NCBI GenBank assembly: GCA_020744225.1
Contig: JAGMWG010000002.1
Span: forward strand, 2,046,001 to 2,110,000
Origin: Paraphoma chrysanthemicola
Lineage: Eukaryota; Ascomycota; Dothideomycetes; Pleosporales; Phaeosphaeriaceae
Direction: 5' to 3'
Length of the DNA: 64,000 nt
Translations under genes and position numbers: made by a program
In this document: positions 59,137-64,000 of the stretch, in pieces
Layout: the number at the start of each line of letters is the position of its first letter
Position numbering within the stretch: the first letter of the stretch is position 1
The notes under the pieces: model-generated
Told to the model about the DNA's origin: nothing
Databases searched by the model: none
What the model saw: only the letters and a program-made list of their open reading frames with translations

Positions 59137-62100
59137 TCACGCGAAGTAGCTCTTCCAGAGAACGCCCTCCAGGTCCTCGAGTTGTTCCTGCTCGAATGCC
59201 TATGATAGCTGTCAGTTTTGTTGGAGGATTGAGAAAAGGATGAGTCTTACCTTGACATCAATGTGCCATGTGTCCTGTCTAGTCTTCTTGAAGTCCGCCA
59301 GCACAGTTTTGACACTCTTACCCACTATGCCAGGATCTGCAGCCGCCTTGCGTGCCAAGGTCGCGAGCACATCTGGCAGCCATGTTGGCGGCGGGCTCTG
59401 GTATGGGAACGCCTGAATCAGGGAACCCAGGCCAAGTACAGCAGCGTGTCGCGTCAATACCAGCTTGCTCTGCTCTAGTGTGGGAGTGCCTGGTATGCGG
59501 CGCTTTGGGAGCGGGTTCTTCGTGAGCTGATTGATGAAGCGTTCTTTCAGACTCGAGACCTGTCGGTCGCGTAGGGCAACAGGTGAGCAGCGGATCATAC
59601 CAGACAATGTGGTTGCTGCGCCCATGCGAACTTCGAGTTGAGTATCCGAGAGCATTCCAGACACACAGTCAAACATCTTCAGCTGTTGCTCCTCGCTCAT
59701 CAAGAAGAGGCGGCGGAAATAGAGCACCTGTATGTTGATCAGAATCCTGAGCCGCTGGTGCCAGCTTGTCGCATTACGACCAATTCGGATGAGGGCAGCA
59801 ATAAAACCAGCGTCTTCGCCTTGACGGTGTGGAATATTTGGCAGATGACGGAACACATGGTATGCCAGTGACTGAAGCTCGGGATCCTCTTTGATGTCCA
59901 TCATGTGTAGGAGCTGCTCCATGAAGACATCAGGGAAGAATTTCACCAATGACGTGCATTCGTATGAGGAAAGAGTGGAGTCAAGCCATAGTAGTACTGT
60001 CTTGCCGCCGGAGGTGTATGATGAAGGCGTTTGTTGGCCGGCAGGGCGCTGCTGACGCCACGCTTCGAGACGCTCGAACACGGTGGTAATGGTCTGTTCA
60101 AACTCTGGTGTCGGCACATACGGTCGGACGCCGATGGACGATGCACTCTTTTGCGCCTTGATGAGGGTGGCGACATCCTTGTACGACTCGTGATACCGCG
60201 TCCTGTGGATAGTGGCAATCGTCTGTCCCATGGCCTCGCGAACGCCTTTGTATGGATGATCGAGATGCTGCATGAAGTCTTCCAGGATAGGCTTCTCTAG
60301 ACGGAAGTGCCATCCCGCATCGCTGATACATTGGGTCAGCAGATGTATTTTCGAGCTCTCCTTGAATGCAGCATTTGAGTCCATATCGAGTCGGAAGCCA
60401 GCGAGCCAGTCGACCAAGGGCCATCCACGCCTCGGGTCCTTGGACTGTAGAACGACATGCAAGAAAGTCGTCCAGTATCCGGAATTTTCAGGTGTAAGAC
60501 CATCCTTGTAGATACCGCGGACAACTGGGAAGACATATTCCCAAACCGCTTCTCGCTGCTCAGCCTTGAGATCTGGCGCACATGATAATAGAGCTGCCAT
60601 GATCTCGGAAGTGGCGCGGTGTTGGTGCTTGTCGCTACCATCTCCGTAGACAGACTGAGTAAGGTCCTTGATGTCTTCAAAGGTCGCTTCCGTCAAACCG
60701 GAGAAGACGAGATCGAACGAGTGCGTCAGCAGCATCGCACTTGACATTCGGAACCGATCAGCGCTGTTGTCGCGCGGCTCCTGTTTCATGAAGGCGAACA
60801 TGTTCGAGAACCAGGAACGATTGAGGTGCTTAGCAATCTTTTTCCGCACATCGATTTCGACATCGTCAAATGCGAGTTGTGGCGCATTTGGCAGGAAAGC
60901 TGGCATTGTCTTGTTCCACACAAGCCATCCAGGATAGTCGAAGTCGACGTAGTACTTCGCCTCAGGCTGCGAGAATGATGATAGGAACTCCTCAGTCCAG
61001 TTCGGGTCTTCACGCTTAGTTGGTACGACGATTTTGTCTGGTAGTTCCTCAACACCGAGCAAATACTTCTCGTAGCTGTGGCCGGTTATAGCGCGTGTTA
61101 CCACCACCGAGAACAGCCCGTTGAGAGTACCTGCATAGAAGCCTCGCAAGCTTGGATGTTGATCGATCACGCCCTTCACCATGAGATCTATCATCTCCTC
61201 CGAAGCGAGTGTGTCATATCGCAAGCCAAGGTTGACAATGATGGCAGCGGTGCGATTGACCTTCTTCCAATGCGCGGTGCTTGCGATGCTGACCAGCTCC
61301 TTGGACAGTTCAGTCTTTTTGCCTTCGATACGGGCACGCTTTTGCTTGATATACTCTCGTCGTTTGATGACCTTCTGCTGCACGACCGCATCATCTGCCG
61401 AGTCGATGGCATATGCTATGGCTTGTACAACGTCCTTGTCCAAAATGACCATACGCTCTAAGGCCTTGCCCATGTCCATGATCTGGAAGGTGGCGTTCGT
61501 TGCAAGTTTCTGCACGGATGGCTTGTCCGCACCAGTGACCTCGATGAACGTCTTGATCAAGCGTGGAGTGAAACGCCAGTCGCGGCTGATGGTCTTGGCC
61601 AAGCTGCCGAACAGAAGAGCGAACATGGCACCTTTGATACGGGGATAATCGTTCTCATCGACAGCCTTCACAAAGGCATCTAATAGCGGAGGGACGACCA
61701 TTGGCCGAGCGCCCAGTACGCACTTGACCGCGGACTCGCACGCAGTCTGTGCTGTGCGCCGAATCTCGGTATAAAGTGAGATGCTTGATTCAGCCAGATC
61801 CAGCAGCAACAGCTTGTCGAGCTCAGTCTTTGGCCTGGGATTGGCGTTATGACGCAAGCGTTGTAGGTGGTAGACGTTAGCTCGCCTCACAAGCAACGAT
61901 CTGGGGTACTGCTTCCTCAACCCGCTGAATCTAAACGGCCGCTCATCCGTCTCGAGGAGTCTTGCAATGCGATCAAGAACGTGAGCGGAACGCTCAATAC
62001 CGACGTCGATGAACCATGACCTGTACGCGTTGTACAACGCATTGAAGCATGGCACGTCGTCCGGCTGCTTCTCGATCAAAAAGCGATGGACCGTATGTAA

Positions 62101-64000
62101 GATCTCGCCGACTTTATGACGTAAATCGTGAATGAGCTTATAGTTATCATCACCACGTCGCAGCGGGTAGCCTGACTCATATTGGAAGGTCGGCTTGACT
62201 TCTTCGTCTTCCGCCTCTCCGAGGCCAGCGTCGTCATCGATACCCTCGGTATCCATAGCATCCGAGTCGGAATCGCTGTCTCCAGCAGTACTGCCATCGA
62301 CCTGATCATGACGAACATCGAAAAGAACAGAGATACCGGAAATGATTAGCCTCAAGAGGACGAGATTTCTGGAGACTTCATCCGACCAGTCCTTGCCAGT
62401 ACCCTCGCGTTTGATCGGCGGATCTGATGATGTGAGCGCTACCAAAGCATCCATTGAACTCTGTGTGTGGAACTCGAACAGTTTGACAGCAAAGTCGATC
62501 TCCTCCGCGCTGGGCTTGTGCCATTTGATGTGCAAGTTCTGCACATCGACCTGCCTTGCCCAGGATGCGGTTGTGAGCCCCTGCTCGAGCTCTTTGTCAT
62601 CGTAGATGGAATAATCAACGGTGAAAGTGCAGGTGAGGTCGAGCAACAGGTGGTGTATGAAATTCGAGACATGCACGGTGGGAGTACCACGGCACCGCTG
62701 CTGCATATACTCTGCAATGTCGAAGAGCTCATCTTTCCACTCCAGCACAGCATCGCCAACGTGCACAACACACATACTCAGAATGGTGAGGTTCCAGACA
62801 AGGGCGCGATCGCGTGGCAGGACTTCAGCACCCGTTGTACGAGTAGACCCAGCGCCAATGTCTTCAATCTCGGTGCGAATACCGGCGAAGAGATGAGGCA
62901 GGAGACGTTTCAAAGCCTTCTTAGGGTTGATCTTGACAAGACTATTGCAGATGAATGCTATTGCATCGCGAGCTTGATGGATGACATGGTTCGTAATGAA
63001 ATTTGCAATCTTGTCCAATGCAACATCATACAACTCGGGCGATAGCGCCGCAAGCAGAGGGGTGAAGGCGGCGGGTAGGTGGTTCACCACATACTCTTCA
63101 GGTGATCCGCTGCGCACTCTCGAAGCATCTGGAAGATTCTCCAGGAGCGTGAAGACACGTCCGAGAAACGAAATGAGAAACTCATTGAGGCCAGTAGTAG
63201 ATGAGCGTAGAATCATTGCTTCTTCCTCGTCGCTCAGCTCCTTGTCGTAATTGATCTCGGTGTTACCATGGGCGCTTTCTAGGCGTTCGACTTGCTCTGT
63301 GATCCATTGCACGGCAAGCCCAGTGTCACCACCGGCGTCCTCAACCGGCGTTGAGGCGCCGTCCCTGTCAGAGCCTCTATCTGCAGCTTTTTTCGCTTTG
63401 GTGAGGTCGTGGAAGGGTACCAAGTAGCAGACACCCTGCACAAACTGTAATGTGTGCAACGTCTTCTCCAGATCATTGGCGTCAATGCCTGGTAGCGCAA
63501 GACCAAGCACGGTCGTGACATGGCACCGAAAGCCTTTTGTCTTTGCCATGATGTTGGAAAGCATGTGCAACGCCCGTATGGAGGAGATGGTACGATGTAC
63601 CTCGACCAACCCTTGCATTGCGGGATAGATCTTCTGCAGTGCGCCCGGAAGGATCAGGTTGGGCTCAAGGGAAGCCAGGCTTTGCAGTGTAGACAGGGCG
63701 TACTGCATGGCCTTGTCGCTCTTGGAGAAGATGCCCATGAAGGTAACCTCTCGCAAGCAGAGCACGAAACGACGCTTTACGGCGTCGTTGAGCTTCCGGT
63801 CTTCAGGTACGTCCATTTCACCACTGTGCTCCCGGTTCCACCGCAACACGAAAAAGTCTGCCAAGTAGAACACGAATTGTGCTAATGGCCGTGTCCAGCT
63901 GCCAGAATTTGAGGGATGGAAGAAGGTCTCTACGGCTTGAATGAGGCCTTCCAGTTTGCTTAAAATGGAATCTGGGGCCTCGGCACAGGCTGGCGACAAT
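59137..64000 (-). CDS. blm10: Proteasome activator Blm10/PA200, N-terminus beyond window
   Basis: About 1603 C-terminal residues are present, and the gene runs off the right edge. The open frame at 63999 starts with TTG and is not the true start. Exons seen are 59251-64000 and a final 63-nt exon, 59137-59199, after a 51-base intron. Blm10 is a HEAT-repeat protein that caps the 20S proteasome and opens its gate. Family features include W-Y/W-x-x repeats of HEAT type, an acidic loop (D-S-D-S-D-S-D-A-M-D-T-E), and the conserved C-terminal block V-L-A-T-L-A-R-K-A-A-A-D-P. Missing the last intron would replace the true end. The end is W-K-S-Y-F-A, where yeast and human proteins end Y-Y-A, the HbYX-type gate-opening motif. 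Confidence 0.92.

Noticed and set aside
1..64000. tRNA, rRNA, CRISPR or transposon
   Set aside because: I looked for B-box-like sequences, long direct or inverted repeats and transposase or reverse transcriptase motifs by eye and saw none. A tRNA scan and a repeat search would settle this.

Overview
The window is a 64-kb piece of a nuclear chromosome of a filamentous ascomycete (Pezizomycotina; a dothideomycete is my best guess, from protein resemblance rather than any marker). The reasons are GT-AG introns of about 45-150 bases with CTAAC/CTGAC branch sites, compact genes on both strands, and orthologues with filamentous-fungal form: conventional kinesin with an IAK tail, a Dbf4 regulator with a DBF zinc finger, choline sulfatase, cutinase and a Gpi18 mannosyltransferase. 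About 22 protein genes can be supported. No tRNA, rRNA, CRISPR array or intact transposon was recognised.

Layout. 1-2.2 kb: the end of a cutinase gene and two small single-pass membrane proteins. 3.3-6.9 kb: the HECT ligase Hul5. 6.9-10.2 kb: a gene-poor stretch with a short motif repeated three times. 10.2-17.5 kb: choline sulfatase, Rad6 (E2) and kinesin-1. 18-24.9 kb: an Arg/Ser-rich protein, Dbf4, Atg12 and ketopantoate hydroxymethyltransferase. 26-29.4 kb: Ubc8 (E2) and a secreted PLC-like phosphodiesterase. 31.6-34.4 kb: a large disordered protein. 37.9-47.4 kb: Cdc4 (F-box/WD40), a BRAP2/Etp1-type RING protein and a formin-type GBD/FH3 protein. 48.2-49.9 kb: a Ser-rich and Cys-rich wall protein. 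51.3-55.8 kb: Gpi18, ribosomal protein eL8 and an ornithine-cyclodeaminase/mu-crystallin-like protein. 56.3-58.4 kb: two F-box genes, one of them frameshifted. 59.1-64 kb: most of the proteasome activator Blm10, running off the right edge.

Function. The genes do not form a metabolic cluster, but ubiquitin-proteasome genes are strikingly common: E2s Rad6 and Ubc8, E3s Hul5, Cdc4 and Etp1, the proteasome activator Blm10, two F-box genes, and the ubiquitin-like Atg12.

The most unusual observation is the exon structure of ubc8. The family-correct reading needs a 3-nt exon, a 1-nt exon and a GC-AG intron. One methionine codon is then assembled from three exons, one base from each. Kinesin also begins with a 5-nt coding exon followed by a 20-nt exon. 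Splice sites were placed by eye, from frame, consensus sites and remembered family conservation. cDNA would be decisive.
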